Origin: Hyphomicrobiales bacterium
GTDB taxonomy: Bacteria; Pseudomonadota; Alphaproteobacteria; Rhizobiales; Rhizobiaceae
Assembly (NCBI GenBank): GCA_900473185.1
Contig: UCKU01000017.1
Coordinates: forward strand, 1-64,000
DNA: 64,000 nt
Direction of reading: 5' to 3'
How positions within the stretch are numbered: the first letter of the stretch is position 1; every line of letters begins with the position of its first letter. Below the pieces are notes generated by a model that had not been told where the DNA came from, did not search any database, and worked only from the letters and a program-made list of their open reading frames with translations. A program made the position numbers and the translations under genes. Shown here in pieces: positions 24,350-31,928 of the stretch.

Positions 24350-24446
24350 AGCATTTTCATTTTTCTGCGAGGCACGGGAATGCTCTATCTCTTTGTTTTT
24401 ACGCAATTCGGAAAGCAAAACCGCTGCGCACCTTTGCCGGAATTGC
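24347..24446. repeat. Rhizobial-type intergenic palindromic repeat element
   Basis: The element of about 100 bp has two hairpins: TAGAGCATT (24347-24355) with AATGCTCTA (24379-24387), and GCAATTCGG (24403-24411) with CCGGAATTGC (24437-24446), joined by TCTTTGTTTTTACGC and containing AAAACCGCTGCGCAC. The pattern matches the short mosaic repeats scattered between genes in Rhizobium and relatives, recalled rather than searched. It fills the gap between the HxlR gene and the fabF-like gene, and its left end supplies the HxlR stop codon. Confidence 0.65.
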
Positions 24447-24464
24447 TTTAGAAAGGACAAATCC

Positions 24465-25730
24465 ATGGAACGCATTGTTGTCACCGGTATGGGACTTGTT
24501 TCGCCGCTTGGTGTCGGCGTCGAGACGGCATGGAATCGGCTCGTCGCGGGCGGTTCCGGCCTGCGCGTGCTGCCAGAGACTGTGGTCGGCGATCTCGCCG
24601 CCAAGGTCGGCGGAGTTGCTCCCTCCATCGAGGAGGATACCGAAGCTGGTTTCGATCCCGATCGTGCCGTTCCGCCCAAGGACCAGAAGAAGATGGACCG
24701 CTTCATCCAGTTCGCGATGGCGGCAACAGACGAAGCTGTGCGCCAGGCCGGCTGGATGCCTGAGGGCGTCGATGCGCGCGAGCGGACGGCGACGATCATC
24801 GCCTCCGGCGTCGGCGGCTTTCCGGCGATTGCAGATGCGGTGCGTACGGCTGAGACGCGCGGCGTGAGGCGGCTCTCACCCTTCACCGTGCCTTCCTTCC
24901 TCGTCAATCTGGCGGCCGGTCAGGTCAGCATCCGTTACGGCTTCAAGGGGCCGCTCGGGGCACCGGTAACGGCTTGCGCAGCAAGCGTTCAGGCAATCGG
25001 CGATGCGGCGCGGCTGATCCGGTCCGGCGAAGCGGATGTCGCTATCTGCGGCGGCTCGGAAGCCTGTATCGACAAGGTGAGCCTTGGCGGCTTTGCCGCA
25101 GCTCGTGCACTCTCGAGCGGTTTTAACGACAGGCCCGAACTTGCCTCGCGTCCCTTCGATACCGCGCGCGACGGCTTCGTGATGGGCGAAGGGGCCGGCA
25201 TTCTCGTCATAGAAACGCTTGAGCATGCGCTGGCGCGCGGCGCGACGCCGCTTGCCGAACTCGTCGGCTACGGCACGGCCGCCGACGCCTATCACATGAC
25301 GGCTGGGCCGGAAGATGGCGATGGCGCCCGCCGGGCGATGGAGGCAGCCTTACGGCAGGCCAGGATCCCGGCTTCCGAGGTCAAGCATCTCAACGCCCAT
25401 GCGACCTCGACACCGGTCGGTGACAAGGGTGAGATCGCTGCAATCGGTACGGTCTTCGGCCGCGATGGCGGCATTGCCGTCAGCGCTACCAAGTCGGCGA
25501 CTGGCCATCTTCTGGGTGCCGCAGGCGGGCTTGAAGCCATCTTCACGATCCTTGCGCTGCGCGATCAGATCGCCCCGCCGACGCGCAATCTGGAAACGGC
25601 CGATCCGGCAGCCGAAGGCATCAATCTCGTGGGCAAGGTGGCCCGCAAGGTGGCGATGGAATATGCGATCACCAACGGCTTCGGCTTCGGCGGCGTCAAT
25701 GCCAGCGCCCTCTTCCGCCGCTGGTCCTGA
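24465..25730 (+). CDS. Beta-ketoacyl-ACP synthase II paralogue (FabF-like)
   Basis: The 421-residue thiolase-fold enzyme joins malonyl-ACP to an acyl-ACP. The catalytic Cys is in TACAASVQ (about residue 170), the two His in HATSTPVGD and KSATGHLLGAAGG, with the Lys of the latter. The C-terminus NGFGFGGVNASALF is intact. The N-terminus MERIVVTGMGLVSPLG is typical. It stands alone, away from acpP and other fab genes, so it is likely a second FabF for a specialised fatty acid or envelope lipid. GAAAGGA precedes the ATG, inside the end of the repeat element. Whether the HxlR gene upstream controls it is open. Confidence 0.9.
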   Translation: MERIVVTGMGLVSPLGVGVETAWNRLVAGGSGLRVLPETVVGDLAAKVGGVAPSIEEDTEAGFDPDRAVPPKDQKKMDRFIQFAMAATDEAVRQAGWMPEGVDARERTATIIASGVGGFPAIADAVRTAETRGVRRLSPFTVPSFLVNLAAGQVSIRYGFKGPLGAPVTACAASVQAIGDAARLIRSGEADVAICGGSEACIDKVSLGGFAAARALSSGFNDRPELASRPFDTARDGFVMGEGAGILVIETLEHALARGATPLAELVGYGTAADAYHMTAGPEDGDGARRAMEAALRQARIPASEVKHLNAHATSTPVGDKGEIAAIGTVFGRDGGIAVSATKSATGHLLGAAGGLEAIFTILALRDQIAPPTRNLETADPAAEGINLVGKVARKVAMEYAITNGFGFGGVNASALFRRWS

Positions 25731-25807
25731 GGCCCTGGTTTTTATCGGGCTCTTTCCTTGCGCGCAAAATAGCCTACACTTCCGGTGATATAGCCGGAGA
25801 TGATCCC

Positions 25808-26236
25808 ATGCGCGCTTTCTTCGCAGTGCTGGTTCTGTGTGCCGTATCCATAATGTCAGACACGGCGGCCCGCGCCGAAGATCCCGTGCAGACAACACAG
25901 ACGATGATCGAGGAGCAGATCAGGGCATTCCTCAAGGACGATCCGGATACCGCCTATTCCTTCGCCGCGCCCGGCATCAAGGCCATGTATCCCGACAAGA
26001 ATGTCTTCTTCGCCATGGTGAAGAAGAGCTACGAGCCGGTCTATCATCCCGGCAACTATGCCTTCGGGCGCAGCAGATCGATCGACGACGGCGCAATGAT
26101 CTATCAGGAAGTGCTGATTTCCGGCCGGGACGGCAAGGACTGGACGGCGATCTATCAGGTCGCTCGTCAGCCTGACGGTAGCTTCAAGATCAACGGCGTG
26201 CAGATCGTGCCGAATGCCGACAGCAAGGGCATTTAG
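25808..26236 (+). CDS. Exported DUF4864 domain protein
   Basis: The 142-residue protein has a signal peptide (MRAFFAVLVLCAVSIMS... cut after TAARA). The mature part matches DUF4864: an N-terminal helix (TTQTMIEEQIRAFLKDDPDTAYSFAAPGIK), then VYHPGNYAFGRS and a beta-rich end. It has the shape of an NTF2-like small fold. No function is known. It is separated by about 75 bp from the fabF-like gene. Confidence 0.8.
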   Translation: MRAFFAVLVLCAVSIMSDTAARAEDPVQTTQTMIEEQIRAFLKDDPDTAYSFAAPGIKAMYPDKNVFFAMVKKSYEPVYHPGNYAFGRSRSIDDGAMIYQEVLISGRDGKDWTAIYQVARQPDGSFKINGVQIVPNADSKGI

Positions 26237-26324
26237 TGGATTAAGCATCCCTGCATATTAAAGTTGTGTGAGGTTTCCCTGAAGAGTAGAGAGCCTATAT
26301 CATTCTGTCTGGGATTGAAACTTA

Positions 26325-26708
26325 ATGCCTACTTCTTTCAAGTATTTGGTCGCTGTCGCGGCGATCGGTTTCACAGCCATGCCGGGCATTGGGCAAGCGG
26401 AATCCTTTTCTAAGCTCACACAGCAAAATTATGCCATCGGCAAACTCACCAAGGGGAAGGCCGGTGGTTACGGCTGGGTCGTCTCGAACGGCAATACACG
26501 TTTCTTCTGCCGACTGAATGCCAGCCTGGCGTATGTCAACCAGAAAGAGATGATGAGCATCCTTTCAAGCGGAAGGACCATCAAGCTGGACCGCGCCACG
26601 TTTGAGGCATCGATCGGTGGTCCTGATCCGTCTATACCGCAATGGAGCGATCTCCAGGCCGGCCGTGTCAAGCCAGCTGACGTCGGGAGCTGTACACCTG
26701 TTCGCTGA
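26325..26708 (+). CDS. Hypothetical exported protein
   Basis: The 127-residue frame begins with a signal peptide (YLVAVAAIGFTAMPGIGQA). The mature part is basic and has two cysteines (FFCRLNAS and VGSCTPVR) that could form a disulfide in the periplasm. I recognise no domain. Its composition and signal support a real gene, and the ATG at 26325 is the only suitable start. Confidence 0.7.
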   Translation: MPTSFKYLVAVAAIGFTAMPGIGQAESFSKLTQQNYAIGKLTKGKAGGYGWVVSNGNTRFFCRLNASLAYVNQKEMMSILSSGRTIKLDRATFEASIGGPDPSIPQWSDLQAGRVKPADVGSCTPVR

Positions 26709-26778
26709 TTGATAACAGCATAGGTGTCGTCTCGTTATCAGACGAGAGCAGCAGCAAGGCGGCCCTCGCCGGGATATA

Positions 26779-27912
26779 TCAAACGGGCTCGAGATCGCCC
26801 CTCGCCCATTCCTCGATCGTTTCCGCCATGAAATCGGCGAAACGGCCTTCCGCGATCGCCTTGCGGATGCCCTGCATCAGTTCCTGATAGTAGTTCAGAT
26901 TGTGCCAGGAGAGCAGCATGCCGCCGAGCGCCTCGTTGGCGCGCACGAGATGGTGGAGATAGGCGCGCGAATAGTCCCGTGTGGCCGGGCAGTTCGACTG
27001 TTCGTCGAGTGGGCGCATGTCTTCCGCGTGTCGGGCGTTGCGGATATTGACCTTGCCGCGGCGGGTAAAGGCCAAACCGTGACGGCCCGAGCGGGTCGGC
27101 ATCACGCAGTCGAACATGTCGATACCGCGGGCAACGGATTTCAGGATGTCGTCGGGCGTGCCGACGCCCATCAGGTAGCGTGGCTTTTCGCCGGGCAGGA
27201 CCGGGAGCGTCGTTTCTAGCATCCTCAGCATGACGTCCTGCGGCTCGCCGACCGCAAGGCCGCCGACCGCGTAGCCCTTGAGATCGAGCTTTGCCAGTTC
27301 CTCGGCCGAGCGGACGCGCAAGGCAGGAACGTCGCCACCCTGGACGATACCGAACATGGCCTTGCCCGGCTGGTTGCCGAAGGCCACCTTGCAGCGCTCG
27401 GCCCAGCGCAGCGAGAGCTCCATGGCGCGTTCGATTTCCTTGGGCTCGGCCGGCAATGCCACGCATTCATCGAGCTGCATCTGGATATCGGAGCCGAGCA
27501 GCCCCTGGATTTCGATGGAGCGCTCCGGCGACATATGATGCAGGCTGCCGTCGACATGCGACTTGAAGGTGACGCCTTGCTCATCGAGCTTACGCAGGCC
27601 GGAAAGCGACATGACCTGAAAGCCACCGGAATCCGTGAGGATCGGGTGTTCCCAGCGAATGAGCTTGTGCAGGCCACCGAGGCGGGCAACGCGTTCGGCC
27701 GTCGGGCGCAGCATCAGGTGATAGGTGTTGCCGAGGATGATGTCGGCACCCGTCTCGCGCACCTGGTCGAGATACATGGCCTTGACCGTGCCGACCGTGC
27801 CGACCGGCATGAAGGCCGGTGTGCGGATCGTGCCGCGCGGCATGGAAACTTCACCGAGACGCGCGCCGCCATTGGTCTTCTTGAGGGTGAACTGGAAGTT
27901 CTCAGTCGTCAT
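26779..27912 (-). CDS. tgt: tRNA-guanine transglycosylase (queuine/preQ1 insertion)
   Basis: The 377-residue enzyme exchanges G34 of tRNAs with GUN anticodons for preQ1. The base-binding Asp is in LTDSGGFQVMSL (about residue 92-103) and the nucleophile Asp in MFDCVMPTRSGRHG. GIVQGG is present. The zinc site normally reads C-x-C-x-x-C with a later His; here the segment is SNCPATRDYSRAYLHHL, so the first and third Cys are Ser and Thr, while the His (SWHNL) remains. The protein is otherwise complete. Its start overlaps the queA stop by four bases (ATGA), so the two queuosine enzymes are translationally coupled. Confidence 0.95.
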   Translation of the reverse strand: MTTENFQFTLKKTNGGARLGEVSMPRGTIRTPAFMPVGTVGTVKAMYLDQVRETGADIILGNTYHLMLRPTAERVARLGGLHKLIRWEHPILTDSGGFQVMSLSGLRKLDEQGVTFKSHVDGSLHHMSPERSIEIQGLLGSDIQMQLDECVALPAEPKEIERAMELSLRWAERCKVAFGNQPGKAMFGIVQGGDVPALRVRSAEELAKLDLKGYAVGGLAVGEPQDVMLRMLETTLPVLPGEKPRYLMGVGTPDDILKSVARGIDMFDCVMPTRSGRHGLAFTRRGKVNIRNARHAEDMRPLDEQSNCPATRDYSRAYLHHLVRANEALGGMLLSWHNLNYYQELMQGIRKAIAEGRFADFMAETIEEWARGDLEPV

Positions 27913-28994
27913 CGGTCTTTCCGGAAAAGAAGGCTCGCGTCGCCGTAGGAATAGAAGCGGTAGCCTGTCGAAATGGCATGTTTATAGGCCGCTTGCATGG
28001 TCTCGAAACCGGCGAAGGCCGAGACCAGCATGAAGAGCGTCGAGCGCGGCAGGTGGAAGTTCGTCATCAGGATATCGACCGCCTTGAAGCGGTAGCCGGG
28101 CGTAATGAAGATGCCTGTCGCGCCGGCCCAGGGCTTGATCTCACCGCTCTCTTCTGCAGCGCTCTCGATCAGCCGCAACGAGGTCGTGCCGACGCAGATG
28201 ATGCGCCCGCCCCTTTGCCGCACGGCATTCAGCCTCGCAGCGATCTCAGCGCTGACATAGCCGCTTTCGAGATGCATCTTGTGATCGTCGGTGTCGTCAG
28301 CCTTGACCGGCAGGAAGGTACCGGCACCAACGTGAAGCGTTACGAAATGCCGTTCGATGCCGGCTTTGTCGAGCGCCTCGAACAGATCAGGTGTGAAATG
28401 CAGGCCGGCGGTCGGGGCAGCGACGGCGCCCTCCTCCCGCGCATAGATGGTCTGGTAATCGGCGCGGTCACGTTCGTCTTCCGGACGCTTGGCGGCGATA
28501 TAGGGCGGCAGCGGAATATGGCCAACGCTGGCAATCGCTTCGTCCAGCGCAGGGCCGGAGAGATCGAATGCGAGCGTCACCTCACCCGCTTCGCCCTTTT
28601 CCTCGACGGTCGCATCGAGCGAGCCGATCATGCAGCTTTCGCCGCCATGGCCGAAGGCGATACGGTCGCCTTCCTTGATACGCTTGCCGGGCTTGGCGAA
28701 GGCTTTCCACTTGTTGGCGCCGATGCGCATGTGGAGCGTCGCCGACACCTGCTGGCCGCCAGCGCCCTCGCGATGACGAATGCCTTCGAGCTGGGCCGGA
28801 ATGACCTTGGTATCGTTGAAGACCAGCGCGTCGCCTGCCCGCAGGAAGGACGGCAAATCTGAGACGCGATGATCGGAAAGAACTGGCTGCGCATTCGGAT
28901 CGACGACAAGCAGGCGCGCGCTATCGCGCGGCTCGGCGGGCCGCAGCGCAATGCGTTCATCCGGCAGGTCAAAATCGAAGAGGTCTACGCGCAT
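27909..28994 (-). CDS. queA: tRNA preQ1(34) S-adenosylmethionine ribosyltransferase-isomerase
   Basis: The 361-residue enzyme adds the ribosyl part of S-adenosylmethionine to preQ1 in tRNA, forming epoxyqueuosine after Tgt has acted. Family features include MRVDLFDFDLPDERIALRP at the N-terminus, FNDTKVIPAQL, APTAGLHFT and the C-terminal LPRSTLFMLVSAFAG with YRFYSYGDASL. I prefer the ATG at 28994 over an upstream TTG at 29012 because this is the conserved N-terminus. It is the fourth gene of the coaD-ppiA-ppiB-queA-tgt run. Confidence 0.95.
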   Translation of the reverse strand: MRVDLFDFDLPDERIALRPAEPRDSARLLVVDPNAQPVLSDHRVSDLPSFLRAGDALVFNDTKVIPAQLEGIRHREGAGGQQVSATLHMRIGANKWKAFAKPGKRIKEGDRIAFGHGGESCMIGSLDATVEEKGEAGEVTLAFDLSGPALDEAIASVGHIPLPPYIAAKRPEDERDRADYQTIYAREEGAVAAPTAGLHFTPDLFEALDKAGIERHFVTLHVGAGTFLPVKADDTDDHKMHLESGYVSAEIAARLNAVRQRGGRIICVGTTSLRLIESAAEESGEIKPWAGATGIFITPGYRFKAVDILMTNFHLPRSTLFMLVSAFAGFETMQAAYKHAISTGYRFYSYGDASLLFRKDR

Positions 28995-29066
28995 CAACGT
29001 ACTTTCAGGCAAAGCGAAACCCGCCCCGCGCTCTCGCGCAAGGGCGGGTTCCTGCAGAAATCACAA

Positions 29067-29576
29067 TCAGACGTCGGCGGCAACCCGCATGGAGACGATC
29101 GAATCCGGATCGGAGACGGGCTCGCCCTTCTTGATCTTGTCAATATTGTCCATGCCTTCGATGACCTGGCCCCAGACGGAATACTGCTTGTTCAGCCACG
29201 GAGCATCGGTGAAGCAGATGAAGAACTGGGAGTTGGCCGAGTTCGGGCTCTGCGAACGGGCCATCGAGCATGTGCCGCGGACATGCGGCGTCGCGGAGAA
29301 TTCAGCCTTGAGATCGTCCTTGGAGGAACCGCCCATGCCGGCGCGACCCGGGTTGAAGTTCTCTCCGCCCTTCTTGCCGAACTGCACGTCACCCGTCTGC
29401 GCCATGAAATCGGCGATGACGCGGTGGAAAACGACACCGTCATAAGCCTTCTCGCGGGCGAGTTCCTTGATGCGCTTGACATGTTCGGGCGCGACCTGCG
29501 GCAGAAGCTGGATGACAACCTTGCCCTTGGTGGTTTCCAGAATGATGGTGTTTTCCGGATCCTTGATCTCGGCCAT
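29067..29576 (-). CDS. ppiB: Cytoplasmic cyclophilin-type peptidylprolyl isomerase
   Basis: The 169-residue cyclophilin has no signal peptide and so works in the cytoplasm. The catalytic and proline-binding residues are visible in VVFHRVIADFMAQTGD (Arg and Phe), and the family motif SQFFICF follows. It catalyses cis-trans isomerisation of X-Pro bonds. It follows the exported paralogue by 25 bp, and the pair looks like a tandem duplication (about half of residues shared, by eye). Confidence 0.93.
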   Translation of the reverse strand: MAEIKDPENTIILETTKGKVVIQLLPQVAPEHVKRIKELAREKAYDGVVFHRVIADFMAQTGDVQFGKKGGENFNPGRAGMGGSSKDDLKAEFSATPHVRGTCSMARSQSPNSANSQFFICFTDAPWLNKQYSVWGQVIEGMDNIDKIKKGEPVSDPDSIVSMRVAADV

Positions 29577-29601
29577 TGTCGTTCTCCTTCTTGTCTTGAA
29601 C

Positions 29602-30174
29602 TTACTTCTTGCCCAGCGTGACCTTGATCATGCGGTCGGGATTGCTGACTTCGCCGTTCTGGCCTTCGCCCTTCTTGATCTTGTCGACGTTTTCCATGCC
29701 TGAGACAACCTTGCCGACGACCGTGTACTGACCGTTCAGGAACGAGCCGTCCGCGAACATGATGAAGAACTGCGAGTTGGCGGAATTCGGATCCTGGGCG
29801 CGCGCCATGCCGACCGTGCCACGGACAAAGGGCGTCTTGGAGAATTCAGCCGGAAGGTCAGGCAGGTCGGAGCCGCCGGTGCCGGCCTGGCTCGCATCGA
29901 AGTTCTTTTCCATGTTGCCATACTTCACGTCGCCGGTCTGGGCCATGAAGCCGGGGATGACGCGGTGGAAGGCGACATTGTCATATTCGCCCTTCTTCAC
30001 CAGCGCCTCGATCTGCGCCACATGCTTCGGCGCGACGTCAGGCAGAAGTTGGATCACGACCGGGCCGCTCTTCAACTGAATGGTGACATAGTGATCGGCA
30101 GCCTGCGCAAAAGCGTCGCCCGCGAAGGAAGCGAGATAGAGCACGCCGGCAAATGCAAGATAAAAGAGTTTCAT
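29602..30174 (-). CDS. ppiA: Periplasmic cyclophilin-type peptidylprolyl isomerase
   Basis: The 190-residue cyclophilin starts with a signal peptide (LFYLAFAGVLYLASFAGDAFA), so it acts in the periplasm. The core matches its neighbour: VAFHRVIPGFMAQTGD, SQFFIMF and an added loop rich in Gly. It isomerises X-Pro bonds during folding of exported proteins. It is placed between coaD and ppiB with short gaps on both sides. Confidence 0.92.
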   Translation of the reverse strand: MKLFYLAFAGVLYLASFAGDAFAQAADHYVTIQLKSGPVVIQLLPDVAPKHVAQIEALVKKGEYDNVAFHRVIPGFMAQTGDVKYGNMEKNFDASQAGTGGSDLPDLPAEFSKTPFVRGTVGMARAQDPNSANSQFFIMFADGSFLNGQYTVVGKVVSGMENVDKIKKGEGQNGEVSNPDRMIKVTLGKK

Positions 30175-30200
30175 GTTGGCTCCATTGAGGCGGTATCCGC

Positions 30201-30695
30201 CTAGGCTTTGCGCTTGGATTTCAGGGCTTGCAAGACGGCCGCCGGCACGAAGGCGCTGACATCGCCGCCCATGGCCGCGATCTGGCGCACCAATGTGGCG
30301 GTAATGGGCCGCGAGGCCGTGCCTGCCGGCAGAAAGATGGTCTGGATATCAGGCGCCATCTGCCGGTTCATGCCTGCCATCTGCATTTCATAATCAAGAT
30401 CGGTGCCGTCACGCAGACCGCGGATCAGCAGGCTGGTGCCATGCTTGCGTGCGGCATCGACGACGAGATTGTCGAAGGAAACGACGTCGATATTCGCGCT
30501 CTTTTCCGGCAGCACTTCGGCTAGCGACGCGCGGATCAGCCCTGCCTTTTCCTCAAAGGAGAAGAGCGGTGTCTTTCCGGGGTGGATTCCTATCGCGACG
30601 ATCACCTTCTCGGCGACATTGAGCGCCTGGACCAGCACGTCAACGTGTCCATTGGTGATCGGGTCGAAGGACCCCGGATAGAAAGCTGTGGTCAT
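30201..30695 (-). CDS. coaD: Pantetheine-phosphate adenylyltransferase
   Basis: The 164-residue nucleotidyltransferase adds AMP to 4'-phosphopantetheine, the fourth step of coenzyme A synthesis. The N-terminal FYPGSFDPITNGHVDVL contains the TxGH ATP-binding motif, with Lys in PGKTPLFSFEEK and the conserved Arg in IRGLRDGTDLDYE. The ATG at 30695 gives the family start MTTAFYPGSFD. It heads the five-gene operon ending in tgt. Confidence 0.95.
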   Translation of the reverse strand: MTTAFYPGSFDPITNGHVDVLVQALNVAEKVIVAIGIHPGKTPLFSFEEKAGLIRASLAEVLPEKSANIDVVSFDNLVVDAARKHGTSLLIRGLRDGTDLDYEMQMAGMNRQMAPDIQTIFLPAGTASRPITATLVRQIAAMGGDVSAFVPAAVLQALKSKRKA

Positions 30696-30891
30696 ATCGT
30701 CCGGCCGTTTGTTTTCACGCCTTTTGTCATGGAAGGCGGTTTCCCGCAAGTTATTTAGCCATGCCGCCCGACGCGTCTGAACGATGAATGAACGGGGCGT
30801 TCAAGGCCCGCTCAGATGCGATCTGCTTTACTCGGATCATCAACACGGAACTGCCGGTCCCGGCAGCGTCACTCCCCGGAAAGACCCGATC

Positions 30892-31062
30892 ATGCTGATC
30901 ATCCTCATTGCCATAGCCGTTATTTTTTCGATGTTTGCGGAGCTTTTCTACGGCTACTTCGCAGATCGGCATCAGCTTGGTTGGGTACGGCCGGAAGTCA
31001 ATGAACATGCGGCCATCATGCGACAGCTTGGCCGGATGCGTTCTAATCGATTTGAATTCTGA
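30892..31062 (+). CDS. Small membrane protein (56 aa)
   Basis: From the ATG at 30892, preceded by GGAAAG, the frame encodes 56 residues. A hydrophobic helix MLIILIAIAVIFSMFAELFY comes first, followed by a basic, polar tail (residues 21-56: GYFADRHQLGWVR... RMRSNRFEF). It is probably a single-pass inner-membrane protein with the tail on one side. I know of no family. It is the first of three such genes in a row on this strand. Confidence 0.55.
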   Translation: MLIILIAIAVIFSMFAELFYGYFADRHQLGWVRPEVNEHAAIMRQLGRMRSNRFEF

Positions 31063-31208
31063 ACGGCAGATGAACACGACATTCAAGGTCGCTTCAGATC
31101 ACGGTTGGTAAATCCCCCGTCAACATCCGGCGGGAACCTTTTAAAGACGGATGCGTTCAAATGATCGACACATACGAGATGCGGAAGCGCGGCAGGAAGG
31201 GAATTAAG

Positions 31209-31370
31209 ATGCCTGGCAAGATCACCATGATTAACATGCTCTGGATGGTAATGATTACGGGCATGCTGACTGCCACAGTCGCTCTCTATGACAATCAGAA
31301 GATCGATACCTCCAAGGTCTATGGCCCGTTCGCTTCGGCTCGCTCCGTAAGCGTCCTCGGCCAGTACTGA
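31209..31370 (+). CDS. Small membrane protein (53 aa)
   Basis: The ATG at 31209 is preceded by GGAAGGG. The 53 residues start MPGKITMINMLWMVMITGML, a single membrane helix, then a polar tail with NQKIDTSKVYGPFASARS. A start at 31161 or so would give a longer basic leader but lacks a ribosome binding site. The family is unknown. It is the second member of the cluster. Confidence 0.55.
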   Translation: MPGKITMINMLWMVMITGMLTATVALYDNQKIDTSKVYGPFASARSVSVLGQY

Positions 31371-31409
31371 GGGGCGTGAACGCAACTCCCTACAGAAAGG
31401 AACGCCACC

Positions 31410-31544
31410 ATGTTCACGATCCTGACAGTTTTCACAGCACTCATCAGCATCATGTTCATAGTGTCCGTTACTTCGACGATTTCAGCGCTGCGCCGTGAAA
31501 GCGAGGAAGTGAAATCGATGAACAAGAAGCATAGCGCTTTCTAA
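31410..31544 (+). CDS. Small membrane protein (44 aa)
   Basis: The ATG at 31410 is preceded by AGAAAGGA. The 44 residues form one hydrophobic helix (FTILTVFTALISIMFIVSV) and a charged tail (ALRRESEEVKSMNKK). It lies 39 bases after the previous small gene, and a good terminator follows 31 bases after its stop codon, which supports a transcribed unit ending here. The family is unknown. Confidence 0.55.
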   Translation: MFTILTVFTALISIMFIVSVTSTISALRRESEEVKSMNKKHSAF

Positions 31545-31574
31545 AGCCGCTCCCGCTGCGTAGAGCATGAATGC

Positions 31575-31602
31575 AAGCCGGATGTTCTGCATCCGGCTTT
31601 TC
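31575..31602. terminator. Terminator between the small membrane proteins and the convergent operon
   Basis: AGCCGGATG (31576-31584) and CATCCGGCT (31590-31598) form a perfect 9-bp stem with a 5-base loop, followed by TTTC on the plus strand. It ends the small-protein unit. Confidence 0.8.
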
Positions 31603-31908
31603 TCATGTCGAAGATGCAGGCCGCAGCGCCAGACAGCCGCTCTTTCGCAGCGGCAGAACAAGAAGAGCCCCCTTGCCATAGAGCGCACGCACATAGTCGC
31701 TGCGTTCGCTTGTGACGACGGCAAAGGCCCTGCCCCATCGCAGGATGGAGACACCTTCGGGCAATGCGCCGGGTTCGATGCTGCCGGCGGGAAAGACCAT
31801 GGCAGCCGGCGCCTCGCCCGTTGCCGCGAAGACCACAGCAAACAGCGCGAAGACTGCGGCAACGACCGCAATCGCAGTGCCTGTCCTGCGTACCAAGCGC
31901 CTGATCAA
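31603..31908 (-). CDS. Small membrane-anchored protein, last gene of the FAD-oxidase operon
   Basis: The 101-residue frame begins with a TTG at 31908, 20 bases after the stop of the upstream gene and preceded by GGGTGG. One membrane helix (TAIAVVAAVFALFAVVFAA) follows a basic lead (MIRRLVRRTG), so the rest (about 65 residues) is probably periplasmic. No family is recognised. The short gap and shared strand place it at the end of the four-gene operon. Confidence 0.6.
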   Translation of the reverse strand: MIRRLVRRTGTAIAVVAAVFALFAVVFAATGEAPAAMVFPAGSIEPGALPEGVSILRWGRAFAVVTSERSDYVRALYGKGALLVLPLRKSGCLALRPASST

Positions 31909-31928
31909 CGAGCCACCCGTCCGATGTT

